Assembly (NCBI RefSeq): GCF_025699485.1
Contig: NZ_JANUXN010000010.1
Location: 82,046-146,045, forward strand
Length of the DNA stretch: 64,000 nucleotides
Direction: 5' to 3'
Source of the DNA: Thauera carbonicopians
GTDB lineage: Bacteria; Pseudomonadota; Gammaproteobacteria; Burkholderiales; Rhodocyclaceae
The translations under genes and the position numbers were made by a program. The notes under the pieces were generated by a model, which saw only the letters and a list, made by a program, of their open reading frames with translations, ran no database searches and was not told the DNA's origin. Positions within the stretch are counted from its first letter, which is position 1. Each line of letters starts with the position of its first letter. Of the stretch, positions 44,101-53,232 are shown in pieces.

Positions 44101-47100
44101 ACGACTGGCTCGCGCGGGCCACCCGGCGCGAACTTCCCTCGCATGAGATTGCTGCAGCCGCAGAGGTCGCCGCTTCGCGCATCACCCGCTGGAGGCCACG
44201 CCGCGTATTGGAAGTAGGCTGCGGGGCCGGCCTGATCGCCTTGCGCGTTGCGCCGCAGTGCGTCGAATACCTCGCTGTCGATTGGAGCGAGAGCGCACTC
44301 GCTTGGTTAGATTGGCATGCCCGCGCTCAGGGCATCACGAATCTTCATCCGCTCCAAGTCGATGCCGCGGCGCTCGATCTCGATCCCGGTGCAGGCTTTG
44401 ATGCCATCGTCGTGCATTCAGTGGTTCAGTACTTTGACGATGCTGTTACTCTGGCAAGTTTGCTCGAACGCTGGACCGGCTGGCTTGCGCAGGGAGGCAC
44501 GATCTACCTTGGCGATATTCGCGACGAGCGCTTGCGCGAGGCCGCTGCGCTCGACGACGCTTGGCAGCGGCTAGGCCCGTCGAGCACTGTCGGCGCGCTG
44601 CGTCGCGAGGCCGAGTGGCTGCTCGCGAGAGACGACGAGCTTTGCCTCGCACCGGGCTGGTTCACCGCGTGGTGCACAGCCCATCCAGAGTTTGGCCCGC
44701 CGCTCTTTGAAGCCCGCCTCGGCGGCATCGACAACGAGTTGCTGCGCTACCGCTACGATGTGACGCTGGTCCGCCGCGCGGACGGGGCTGCGGCGGTGTT
44801 TGATATCAAACGCGATGGACCCAGGAGCCGACCGTCAGTCCTGAGGCTGCTTGACGTTGCCCGGCGCGTCCGTGGCCTGACGGCCGACGAAAGCCTATTG
44901 CGCCTGGAATCCGACCTCGGCGCGGCTCACCCGGCCACGCCGCCTGATCCTCCCCCAGAGATTCCTGACAGCCGTGACCGGCGCTGGGTTTGCCGACTGG
45001 ACGAGCGCTTGGGCTGGACCGAGTGGGTCGGTCTGCCAGCCGGGGTTGATGCTGCCACGGCAGCGCAAGTGCTTGCATGGCACGAACCGGGGCCAGCCAG
45101 CCACAGTTGGCCAGGGCACATATCTGGCTTTCTTGACACCCTAACCGTGCTCCCCGAGCTGCTACGCAAGGTGCTGCCGCCGGCGGAGCTGCCTGACCGT
45201 ATCGTGGCACTGCCGGTCCTGCCGCTTACCGAACACGGAAAACTCGACTCGCTACGGCTGATTGAAGCCGATCGTGCAGACCGAATGGGAGGGACGGTGG
45301 CAGCAGAGGCGGCCCCCAGGGACTCGCACGCTGAGCTTGAAACTGCTATCCGTGCCGTCTTCGCCGAGGTCGTTGGTGTGCCCTTCGGTCCCCGCGATGA
45401 CTTCTTCCTACGCGGCGGCCACTCGCTGCTTGCAACACGCGCGCGGTCGCGACTGGCGCACCGGCTTGGCTTGGACTTGCCCCTGCGTGCTATGTTCGAC
45501 GCGCCGTCCCCACGACTGCTTGCGCGGCTGATCGATGAACAGAGTGACCAGTGGCGCGCCCTTGGCAGCGGGGCAGTCATCCCCATTCGCTCGCCGCAAG
45601 AAGCCCCACGCCCAAGCCAGGCCCAGCGACGACTCTGGTTTATTGAGAAGCTGGGAACGGCACGCGGCGCTTACCACCTTTGTCATGCGGTTCGCCTATA
45701 TGGCGCGCTTGATCTCGATGCGCTTGACCTCGCCTTGGGCGACTTGGTCCGGCGCCACACGCCGCTGCGCTCGCGTTTCAGCGTCGACCTCGACGAACCT
45801 ACCGTCGTAGTCGATCCGCCGCGCGAACGCGGTTGGCTGGAACCAGTTGATGCGTTGCGCCCGATCTCTCCGCGCCGCGCTCTGCGACATCTTCGCGCGC
45901 TCGCGGGCCGTCCGTTCGACCTTGGCCGCGAGCCGCTTATGCGATGCACCATCGCGCGACTGCCTGATGAAGACAATGTTGAGCGCCACTTGTTCGGGCT
46001 AGTCGCGCATCACATCATCGTCGACGGCTGGGCGATGGCCGTGGCCTTGAACGAACTGGCCACGCACTATGCGGCGCGCCGAGGCGGTCGAAGCATGCCA
46101 ATGCTGCCGCCTTCACCAGACTACTACGACGTTGCCGCCTGGCAGCGGCAGCGTCTCGCAACAGGAGGGCTAACAAGCCAGATGCGGTACTGGTGGCAGA
46201 CCCTTGACGGCGCACCCGCTCGCCTGAGCTTACCGTTCGACCGAGAGGCGCCCGCACGCCGGAGCTGGCGCGGACGCAAGATCGGATTTCGCGTCGACAC
46301 TGGGTTGCGCGCAGCGGCGCGTGCCCTCGCCGCGAGCGAAGGTGCGAGCGACTTCATGCTGTTGCTTGCGGTCTACGAGGTCTTGCTGGCACGCCTTGCG
46401 AGCACGGAAGACTTTGTAGTTGGCACGGTCATAGCAAACCGTCACCGCGCGGAGCTTGAGCCACTCGTCGGCTTGCTTGTGAATCCTCTCGCACTGCGAG
46501 CGACGGTGAGTTCCACCGAAACATTCTCAAGCCTGCTCTCACAGGTACGTGCCCGCTTACTTGAGGCCTATTCGAATCAGGAAGCCCCCTTCGAGGCCGT
46601 GCTCGAAGGCCTGCACGTGGATCGACGCGCCGACTACCAAGCCGGATTCCAGGTGCTCTTCGCGATGCAGAACGCAGGCCCTAGTGAACTTGCCTTTGAA
46701 GGCCTACGCTGCGAGCGGGTTCGCGCCTGGCGCGGAGCGGCACTGTTCGACCTGAGTCTCGAAGTCGGCGAGCGCGAAGGGGTCTGGCATGGCGAACTGG
46801 AGTTCTCTACCGATGTCTTTCATGCCAGCACCGCGCAGCGCATCGTGCGGCGCTACCTGCACCTGCTAAAGACCTTGGTTACCGAACCCTCCAGTTTGCT
46901 GGGCTCGGTAGTACTCGAGCCAGAAGAAGAAGTCACCACGGTGTCGACCTGGGCCACAGGGCCGCAACCGCAAGCACCCTTAGACCTGTGGGTCGAGCAC
47001 GTCATTGCGCACGCCCACAACAGGCCGAACTCGGTCGCCATCGAAGATGGTGCGTTGCGCTGGACCTACGCTGAGCTCGTGGCGCGTGCCCGCGCTCACG

Positions 47101-50100
47101 CCGACTGCTTACATGCCCAGGGACTCCGGAGAGGCAATCATCTTGGGGTCTGCGGTGCCCGCGGCGCTGAGAGCGCTGCAATAGTTTTGGCTGCCCACAG
47201 TCTTGGGGTAGCGATCGCGTTTCTCGACCCAGACTTGCCGGTAGCCCGACTGTGCGACCTTGCGCGCAGCGCTACACTGGATGCGGCGTTATGGCTCGAA
47301 CCTGCAACTACCCAGAGACAGCCACTCACATTTGAGCGGGTGCGCTGGCTCGTCCCTGCACCGCTCGGCACTGTCAACGAAAACTGGCGTGATTTTCCGG
47401 ATACGGCCCGCGGCGCTGACCCCGCATACATTGGCTTCACATCGGGATCCTCAGGTGCGCCGAAGGCAGTGCTCGTTGAGCAGCGTGCTCTTGCACTGAG
47501 GCTTCGTGCTAACGATCTTGCCGTAAGCCCGCTCGTCCCCGGGGACCGCGTGGCACACGCTTACACGCTAAATTACGATGGTGGACTTCTAAGCCTATTC
47601 TGGCCGCTTGCGGGGGGCGCTACCCTTGTCTTCCTGCCACTCGAACTGCTGGGCGACGCTGTCGAACTGGGCGCGGCGCTAGACAAGCACGCCATCACGG
47701 TGTTCGACGCCATCCCCGCCGTGCTCGAAGAACTGACGCGCAACGGGACACCCGGAGTGGGCCGTTGGTTACGGCTTGTGCTCACCGGAGGCGACCGTTG
47801 TCCCCCAGATTTACCCGCGCGCGTGTTGGCACGTTGGGATGTGCTGTTTGCGAATCAGTACGGCCCATGCGAGGCGACTATCAATGCAACGACCTGGATC
47901 GCCCGGCGCGGCGCTTTAGCGTCCAAGCCCAACATCGGCCGGCCGTTGCCCGACACCGAGATCCATGTTCTCGACGAACACGGCCGTGCGCGTGGTGTCG
48001 GCCTGCCAGGCGAGATCGCCATCGGCGGGCCTGCGCTTGCGCGCGGCTACATCGGTGTGCCCGCACTCACACGCGCGCGATTTTCGGCAATCGATCCCGT
48101 TGGCCTCGGAAGGGTATGTCGTCTCTATCGAAGCGGCGACCTCGGACGATGGACAGCTGACGGCGAACTCGAGTTTCTGGGCCGGCTCGACCGCCAGGTC
48201 AAGCTGCGCGGCATGCGCAGCGATCCACATGAGATTGAAGCGGTACTCGCCGAGCATGCACTTGTGGAAGCCTCCCGTGTCGAGGCCGAGGGGGACGAAA
48301 CAACTCGGCACTTCGTCGCCTACGTGGTGCCAAGCGTTGCGCTCGATGAAGAAGCGATACAAGACGGTGTGCTTCCCGCCCGCGTGCACGACTGGCGCGC
48401 CCTGTTCAACGACATCTACGCCCCGGACCAGCGCCGGCCCTTGCGAGCGGGCTCAGCCGGCGACGACGGAGGTGACGACGGCGCCGGCTGGGATAACACC
48501 GCCCGCGGCGAGCCGATTGCCGCGGGCGCACTGCTCGCTTGGCGAGACGCAACCGTTGATCGGCTACTCGAGGCCGGCCCACCAGGGGCGGTGCTTGACA
48601 TCGGCTGCGGCGTGGGCCTGGTCGCGCTCGCGCTCGCGCCTCACTGTACCGACTACCTTGCGATCGACAGCAGTGAGGTAGCCCTATTGCGGCTCGAAAC
48701 GATTGCGGCGAAGCGTGGCCTCTCACGACTACGCACCCGGCTGCTCGATGCGTGTGCTCTCGATCAGCTTGCGCCCGAACAATACGACTTGATCGTTTTG
48801 AACTCGGTGGTGCAGTACTTCCCGAGTGCTGCCTTCCTGCGTACGGTACTCGCTGATTGTGCGGATCGCCTCAAGCCGGGCGGCCGCATCTTCATTGGCG
48901 ACGTTCGCGATGAGCGGCTGCGCAAGGCCTGGCACCTCAATGTTGCACGCGAACGCTATGGCGCTTCCTCATCAGTCGCCGTTAGATTGGCGGCGCAGGC
49001 CGAAAGGCTCGACGAGGAACTGGCACTTGCCCCGGAGTTCTTTGCCGGGCTTGCGCCGACCACAGCGGGACGGTTGGAAGCCATGGCATTGCTGAAACTC
49101 AACGCCGGTGACTCGGAGATGGCATGTTGGCGATACGACGTCTGGCTGCGGCCGCATGCAACCAGCCAGTCAACCAAAGCCGCGCCCATGCAGGTGCTTG
49201 AGTGGCAAGGCACTACGGCTACGCGGGCTGCGCTCATGCGAGCACGCAAGATCCAGCCCAACCACGCGCTATGGCTTCTCGACCTACCGAATCTGCGCCT
49301 GCCTCAGGATGATGGCTGGTCTCCGGACGACGCCACGAGTTTGCGCGTGCGCGCAAGTGACTTCGCCCAAACAGCGCTGGATCCCGATAAGTTAGCGGGT
49401 TGGGCACACGACCTTGGCGATCGGTTTATTGCGAGACCCGCCGCCTTGCCCGGACGGTTTGATGCCGGCTTCTTACCCGGAATCACCGGACCGTCCTTTG
49501 AGGCGATGCTACACGTCCCATCCGGCCACAGTGGTGGGCCTGGGCACGCGCCCCTGCACAACCGACCACTGCTGGGTCTCCTGTCGCCATTGCTCGCCCG
49601 GGAACTCGCCGCCCACGCTCGATCTCGCCTCGCGCCTCACCTTTGCCCAACCCAGTATGTCGCAGTTGATCGACTACCTGTCGACAACCGCGGTCGCATT
49701 GACGGAGAGGCGCTGCGCAGACAACGCCCAGAACCTTCCGGTCCGCCGAAAACCGGAGCATGCGCCGATCTGCCACTAGCAGCGCTCGCCGACCTGTGGC
49801 GCGAGCTGCTGGGCGCGGACAACCTGACCGCCGATACCGACTTCTTCGCCCTCGGCGGCCACTCTCTCCTGGCGGCACGGCTGGTCTCGGCGATCCGGCG
49901 TGAGTTCCGGGTTCAGTTGCCTGCGCTACGCGTCTTCGAGCTGCGCACCTTGGGCGCGATAAGCGACGAGGTGACTCGACTTCGGACCGGTCGCGACAAT
50001 GCAGCTTCGCTGTGCGCCTGGCACGAAGCTAGGGAGTCCGCTCCGCTGAGTTGCGCACAGGTCCTTCAGATGACTAGGATGCGCTCCCGGGATTGGCACG

Positions 50101-51200
50101 GCGCGCGCGTCTTGGTCATCGGTATGCGTCTCGCGCGTCCATGGCCACTGACACGTTTGGGTCTCGCTTGGGAGTCGGTTGTCGCTCGCCATCCGCTGCT
50201 ATCCCGGCGCTACGGGCCGGACGGCCACGGGTCCTCGACGCGCTCACCGCCGCTGGAGTACACGGAGACGGGCAGGCCCGCTTCAGTTCAAGCACTCGAC
50301 CTAGAGCGAGATGGCCCACTCGCCCTGGCCTGGAGCGGCAACAGAGACGCAGCACATGCACTTCGCCTGCGCGCTCATCCGGCCTTCATCGACGGCGACT
50401 CGCTCGGCATGCTGCTGGCCGATCTGCTGACTACCGATCAAAGACTGCTCGACGGGCGCGAGCCTTTCGGTGAGAAGCTCGACTACGGTGCCCTAGCGCG
50501 CGTCTGGCCCGCTCCGCCTGATTGGTTGAAAGCGGCGTCTGGTGTAATGCCCGACTTCGCACCTTCCACAATTTGGGCGGTAGAGGAACGCTGGCGGCCA
50601 GAAGAGCTGAAAGCAATTGAAGATCGCGCAAGAGCACTTGGCATTACCGCCGCAGCGATGCTGCTCGGCAGCTGGGCTTACGTGCTCGGCCGAGTCGGCT
50701 CCACGGTGCATGCACTGCGAGTCGACGTGCCCGTCTCGACACGCGCCATGTTTGATGGTGCCAGCGTTTTTGGCCCCTTCAGCTTAGACCTTCCGTTGGT
50801 CTGGTCGGCCGATCAACTCGCCGATCTTGCAGAAGCAAGCTTGCACGCCGCGGGCGCCCTGCCTAGCCTGTTGGACGAGGCCTTCGCCCTTGCCCGAGGT
50901 AAAGGGGCGGCCTTCGGTTCGGCAAGCCAACCCGCGGAGTTTGCCTTTAGCTACCAAGACGGCATGGACGCTATAGGCGCTCGGCCCTGGCCCGCGCTGG
51001 CCGCTTGCGAGCGCGAGCTGCGGGTAGAGGCAATCCCGCTGAGCGCGGCGCTCAAGCTCTCGGTTCGCCGAGATCCCCAAGGCTTGCGTCTCGCCCTGCA
51101 CGGCGCCGAGTCAATCCATCCTCACACCCGCGGCATCGCGCTCCTGCGCGCCTTGCGCGGCGCGCTGACCGCCACAAAGACTGTTGAGCACACATGCTGA
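41166..51200 (+). CDS. NRPS 2: C-A(MT)-PCP-C-A(MT)-PCP-C-like
   Basis: 3344 residues, two modules plus a terminal condensation-like domain. Module A: C (HHLIGDG at 162), A with pocket D-A-R-H-M-G-V-V-D-K (same as NRPS 1), an N-methyltransferase inserted between A8 and A10 (VLEVGCGAG near 1015, VVHSVVQYF), PCP Ser1420. Module B: C (HHIIVDG at 1615), A with pocket about D-G-L-D-L-G-Q-I-N, a second inserted methyltransferase (VLDIGCGVG near 2475, LNSVVQYFPS), PCP near 2900. In the second A domain the A10 lysine is Arg2844 (DNRGRID). The last about 420 residues are condensation-like, but the motif is HPAFIDG (3071), lacking the second histidine. No thioesterase follows. Confidence 0.9.
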   Translation: MTEADLTQVGTEPLGEDGSYRFALSREQARLWFLAEQEPGAICYHMAYALEFHGALDVLRVREAFDALARRHELLRAHVVVEGGTPRWVVRPAPFHALELIALDALADQERSIDEGATLRAAEDLGCEFVAHPFDLAAAAPLWRLRLIRIANGRHRLVMVMHHLIGDGWSHSVLVRDWCAAYTGRPDALARLRVQFAEHVLAQQQALERDGARDRLIAWSAGLEQYPPLRLPHDPTPRSRRGLPEGARLRFSTTEETRNRMRAMLERGPHLLSALLLAPFEALLARYAGQNRYTLALAIANRGHEELDGVVGFFVNTLALPAELADEPDFETLVGRVGASLVSAHAYADLPLDEVLARLRESADVTWREPTPLRALFVLQNSPPARFDLPGLEVEVGRLPTATSKFPLTLFAIPSDGQPMQAEFEVEYDPRWISPASAVVLRDAYLELLDLCCRTPAASALRAPLRAHPSRLRGAVQPARYAQTVIDRIAVRAAQLPDAMALRWNGGELTYAALAGAVEDYADVLDAAGVGHGDQVALALRRGPQTIVAMLALLAVGAAYVPLEPEWPVARLHVLLANLAPRGLIDDGAIPDSTVARLPVPRVKHTPRSPLGSADRLLDRLRSAGPQPADACYAIHTSGSSGVPKAVLVEHAGLANVCDWIVETLALTAGDHGLLKTPLTFDAAARELYPPLLAGATLVLADPDSHRDMALLGEQLARHQISALHCVPSQLAALLEQPLALPALRGVMCGGERLPAALAARWLARTGGTGGLWNVYGPTEATVDVSAHRVSLEDLADPGSSVTIGEPLPNIDLRVVDGDGQPVFRGAIGELEIAGIGVARGYLGAPDDRRFSSDPTAPGALRRYRTGDLVRLLHNGKIAFLGRTDGQGKRLGVRIEATGLEALLLRQPGIGAAHVRWLAAEVSDGAEVRASRLVAFVAPTRAGTESAAETVDRRARWREVFETSYKGMGANVDPLVNAHDWLARATRRELPSHEIAAAAEVAASRITRWRPRRVLEVGCGAGLIALRVAPQCVEYLAVDWSESALAWLDWHARAQGITNLHPLQVDAAALDLDPGAGFDAIVVHSVVQYFDDAVTLASLLERWTGWLAQGGTIYLGDIRDERLREAAALDDAWQRLGPSSTVGALRREAEWLLARDDELCLAPGWFTAWCTAHPEFGPPLFEARLGGIDNELLRYRYDVTLVRRADGAAAVFDIKRDGPRSRPSVLRLLDVARRVRGLTADESLLRLESDLGAAHPATPPDPPPEIPDSRDRRWVCRLDERLGWTEWVGLPAGVDAATAAQVLAWHEPGPASHSWPGHISGFLDTLTVLPELLRKVLPPAELPDRIVALPVLPLTEHGKLDSLRLIEADRADRMGGTVAAEAAPRDSHAELETAIRAVFAEVVGVPFGPRDDFFLRGGHSLLATRARSRLAHRLGLDLPLRAMFDAPSPRLLARLIDEQSDQWRALGSGAVIPIRSPQEAPRPSQAQRRLWFIEKLGTARGAYHLCHAVRLYGALDLDALDLALGDLVRRHTPLRSRFSVDLDEPTVVVDPPRERGWLEPVDALRPISPRRALRHLRALAGRPFDLGREPLMRCTIARLPDEDNVERHLFGLVAHHIIVDGWAMAVALNELATHYAARRGGRSMPMLPPSPDYYDVAAWQRQRLATGGLTSQMRYWWQTLDGAPARLSLPFDREAPARRSWRGRKIGFRVDTGLRAAARALAASEGASDFMLLLAVYEVLLARLASTEDFVVGTVIANRHRAELEPLVGLLVNPLALRATVSSTETFSSLLSQVRARLLEAYSNQEAPFEAVLEGLHVDRRADYQAGFQVLFAMQNAGPSELAFEGLRCERVRAWRGAALFDLSLEVGEREGVWHGELEFSTDVFHASTAQRIVRRYLHLLKTLVTEPSSLLGSVVLEPEEEVTTVSTWATGPQPQAPLDLWVEHVIAHAHNRPNSVAIEDGALRWTYAELVARARAHADCLHAQGLRRGNHLGVCGARGAESAAIVLAAHSLGVAIAFLDPDLPVARLCDLARSATLDAALWLEPATTQRQPLTFERVRWLVPAPLGTVNENWRDFPDTARGADPAYIGFTSGSSGAPKAVLVEQRALALRLRANDLAVSPLVPGDRVAHAYTLNYDGGLLSLFWPLAGGATLVFLPLELLGDAVELGAALDKHAITVFDAIPAVLEELTRNGTPGVGRWLRLVLTGGDRCPPDLPARVLARWDVLFANQYGPCEATINATTWIARRGALASKPNIGRPLPDTEIHVLDEHGRARGVGLPGEIAIGGPALARGYIGVPALTRARFSAIDPVGLGRVCRLYRSGDLGRWTADGELEFLGRLDRQVKLRGMRSDPHEIEAVLAEHALVEASRVEAEGDETTRHFVAYVVPSVALDEEAIQDGVLPARVHDWRALFNDIYAPDQRRPLRAGSAGDDGGDDGAGWDNTARGEPIAAGALLAWRDATVDRLLEAGPPGAVLDIGCGVGLVALALAPHCTDYLAIDSSEVALLRLETIAAKRGLSRLRTRLLDACALDQLAPEQYDLIVLNSVVQYFPSAAFLRTVLADCADRLKPGGRIFIGDVRDERLRKAWHLNVARERYGASSSVAVRLAAQAERLDEELALAPEFFAGLAPTTAGRLEAMALLKLNAGDSEMACWRYDVWLRPHATSQSTKAAPMQVLEWQGTTATRAALMRARKIQPNHALWLLDLPNLRLPQDDGWSPDDATSLRVRASDFAQTALDPDKLAGWAHDLGDRFIARPAALPGRFDAGFLPGITGPSFEAMLHVPSGHSGGPGHAPLHNRPLLGLLSPLLARELAAHARSRLAPHLCPTQYVAVDRLPVDNRGRIDGEALRRQRPEPSGPPKTGACADLPLAALADLWRELLGADNLTADTDFFALGGHSLLAARLVSAIRREFRVQLPALRVFELRTLGAISDEVTRLRTGRDNAASLCAWHEARESAPLSCAQVLQMTRMRSRDWHGARVLVIGMRLARPWPLTRLGLAWESVVARHPLLSRRYGPDGHGSSTRSPPLEYTETGRPASVQALDLERDGPLALAWSGNRDAAHALRLRAHPAFIDGDSLGMLLADLLTTDQRLLDGREPFGEKLDYGALARVWPAPPDWLKAASGVMPDFAPSTIWAVEERWRPEELKAIEDRARALGITAAAMLLGSWAYVLGRVGSTVHALRVDVPVSTRAMFDGASVFGPFSLDLPLVWSADQLADLAEASLHAAGALPSLLDEAFALARGKGAAFGSASQPAEFAFSYQDGMDAIGARPWPALAACERELRVEAIPLSAALKLSVRRDPQGLRLALHGAESIHPHTRGIALLRALRGALTATKTVEHTC

Positions 51201-52183
51201 GCTTTGCGCAGCGTCGATTGGAAAAGCTCTCGCCCTGCGCGGAACCGCCAGAAGGCCAGACCTTGTGGGTGCACCGAGGACTTGCCCCTCGCCCCGAGAC
51301 CATCCGCGAACTCTTGGAGACGTCAGGGTGGCTGCTGCTGCGAGGTGTTGAGCCAACCACGGAAGCCTTCGGCCGCCAGCTCGCCGCGCTCAATTCGGTC
51401 GCGCTTACTGGATACCCCGAACTTCCGCGCCGCGCTACCTCGATCGACGTCGACGAGCCAGCGCTCTATGAGGTCACACCGTTTGCCGCCGAAGAGGCGA
51501 TCCTGTTTCACCACGAAGGCGCGCATACAGAATGGACGATTGATACCCTGGCCTTCGCGTGCCTGCGCCCGGCGGATGAAGGGGGCGAAACACCACTGGT
51601 CGATGGCGTGCACCTTTGGCAAGCTCTGCCGTCACGGATGCGCCAGGCCTTTACCGAGGTCGGGCTGCTCTACGTGCGACGCTTCTCGCCCGGGATCGAT
51701 GTCGATTGGCGGCAGTTTCTTGATTGCACGGAGCCTGCGGAAGCGCTTGCGCGCTGTGCCGCGCGCGGATGGGAAGCTGCGTTCGATCATGACGAGGTAT
51801 TGCACGTGACCTACCAGCGGCCAGCATATGCAAACCTGGGCGACGGCGCGATCAGCTTCTTCAACCAGATCCTGCTACACCATCCCGCCTGCCTTGATCC
51901 TGAAGTGCGCGAGGGTCTTGAAGTCGCTCTCGGAGCGACTCCGCGCGACGTTCGATTCGGTGACGGTCGGGCCATTCCCGACGATTGGATTGCCACTGTG
52001 GTCGACTTGGCTCAGACTCTTGCAACGCGCTTTGCGTGGCAGGCTGGCGATGTTTTAATCGTCGACAACCGCCGCTTTGCTCACGCCCGAACGCCCTATC
52101 GTGGCGATCGTCGTCACTGCGCATGGCTCGGCAGGCTCTTTGCTGGTCCATCGCGCGTTCCGAAAATGGGAGGAACTCAATGA
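51194..52183 (+). CDS. SyrP/TauD-type Fe(II)/2-oxoglutarate oxygenase
   Basis: A 329-residue non-haem iron oxygenase. The iron ligands are visible as the HxE-type FHHEGAHTEW (SyrP-like proteins have FHNE here) and a distal histidine in VDNRRFAHARTPYRGDRR, whose last arginines bind 2-oxoglutarate. SyrP relatives hydroxylate a carrier-bound amino acid. The gene overlaps the NRPS stop by seven bases (ATGCTGA), so it is a tailoring enzyme of this pathway, perhaps acting on a PCP-bound residue. The exact site is unknown. Confidence 0.87.
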   Translation: MLSFAQRRLEKLSPCAEPPEGQTLWVHRGLAPRPETIRELLETSGWLLLRGVEPTTEAFGRQLAALNSVALTGYPELPRRATSIDVDEPALYEVTPFAAEEAILFHHEGAHTEWTIDTLAFACLRPADEGGETPLVDGVHLWQALPSRMRQAFTEVGLLYVRRFSPGIDVDWRQFLDCTEPAEALARCAARGWEAAFDHDEVLHVTYQRPAYANLGDGAISFFNQILLHHPACLDPEVREGLEVALGATPRDVRFGDGRAIPDDWIATVVDLAQTLATRFAWQAGDVLIVDNRRFAHARTPYRGDRRHCAWLGRLFAGPSRVPKMGGTQ

Positions 52184-53232
52184 GTCCAGCCAGCATGCTG
52201 CAAGAACCTGACAAAGGCGATGCGCAAACCACCGGGTCCGACGATCTGGCTGCACGCTTTGCCCGCGACGGTTTCGTCGGCCCGATCTCGTTGGGCCTGC
52301 CCCGCAGCCTGCTCGATCGAGTGGCCACTCGGCTGGACGCAATGCTGACGCACCATCAGGTTCACCCACTGTACGGCCGCTTTTCGGTTCGCGACTGGCA
52401 TTTGCTTGACGACGAACTGCTCTCGATACTCACGCATCCTCACATCGTCGACTCGCTGAAGCCCCTGCTAGGGCCAGACCTGCTGCTATGGCGATCCAAA
52501 GTCTTCGTCAAGCGCCCTGGCGAAAGCGCGCTCGGATGGCACCAGGAGTGGGGTGCGTTCAACGGCGAGGAGATCGGCAACGACCGCCCCGGCCTTGAAC
52601 CGTCGACGGAAGCACGCGCAAGCATCGCGCCGTGGAACCTGACTGTCTGGGTCTCCTTTGACGACATTGACGCAAGCATGGGGCCTATCCATTTTGCCGC
52701 TGGCAGCCAAGTGCGGCGCTTCCCCATCGAAATGCAGCCCATCGCGGACTCTGAGTTCTGGCATGACCCCTTTCTCGATACTGCCAGCGCTCGGGACATT
52801 GTCGAACGCGCCAGGGCCAACGCGATTGTCCTTGACATCCGCACCGATCACATCTTTCGAGAAGCCGACGCCTACACATTGACCATTGATGAGGCCAAGG
52901 CTCGCCTCTTGGCCGGACTAAGTGGTCAGGTAGGCGCCGTCACGCTCGACTTTGAAGCCGCGCGATTTCCAATCATTGAGATGCCGATGTCGGCCGGAAG
53001 CTGCGTCATCTTCAGCGAGCGGACCATGCACGGCTCTGGCCCCAACGCGTCGCCGCGCCGCCGCCTTGCTGTAAACGCGCGCTACACCCGTGCAGACACC
53101 CTGGTCTACCCGATGCGATTGCGTGGCGAGACGATAGACGGTTCGAACCTCGACATTCGGGCACACCGCTGTGTGCTCGCTGCCGGCCGATCGCTACACC
53201 CGGACAACCTTCTGCTCCCTCCGCGTGACTGA
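52180..53232 (+). CDS. PhyH-type Fe(II)/2-oxoglutarate oxygenase
   Basis: A 350-residue phytanoyl-CoA dioxygenase family protein. FARDGFVGPISLGLPRSLLDRV opens the fold; the proximal iron motif is GWHQEWGAFN (HxE rather than the usual HxD) and the distal histidine and 2-oxoglutarate arginine are in TMHGSGPNASPRRRLAVNARY. PhyH enzymes hydroxylate, and some halogenate; the acidic ligand favours hydroxylation. The ATG overlaps the preceding stop (ATGA). It is the second oxygenase of the cluster. Confidence 0.87.
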   Translation: MSPASMLQEPDKGDAQTTGSDDLAARFARDGFVGPISLGLPRSLLDRVATRLDAMLTHHQVHPLYGRFSVRDWHLLDDELLSILTHPHIVDSLKPLLGPDLLLWRSKVFVKRPGESALGWHQEWGAFNGEEIGNDRPGLEPSTEARASIAPWNLTVWVSFDDIDASMGPIHFAAGSQVRRFPIEMQPIADSEFWHDPFLDTASARDIVERARANAIVLDIRTDHIFREADAYTLTIDEAKARLLAGLSGQVGAVTLDFEAARFPIIEMPMSAGSCVIFSERTMHGSGPNASPRRRLAVNARYTRADTLVYPMRLRGETIDGSNLDIRAHRCVLAAGRSLHPDNLLLPPRD

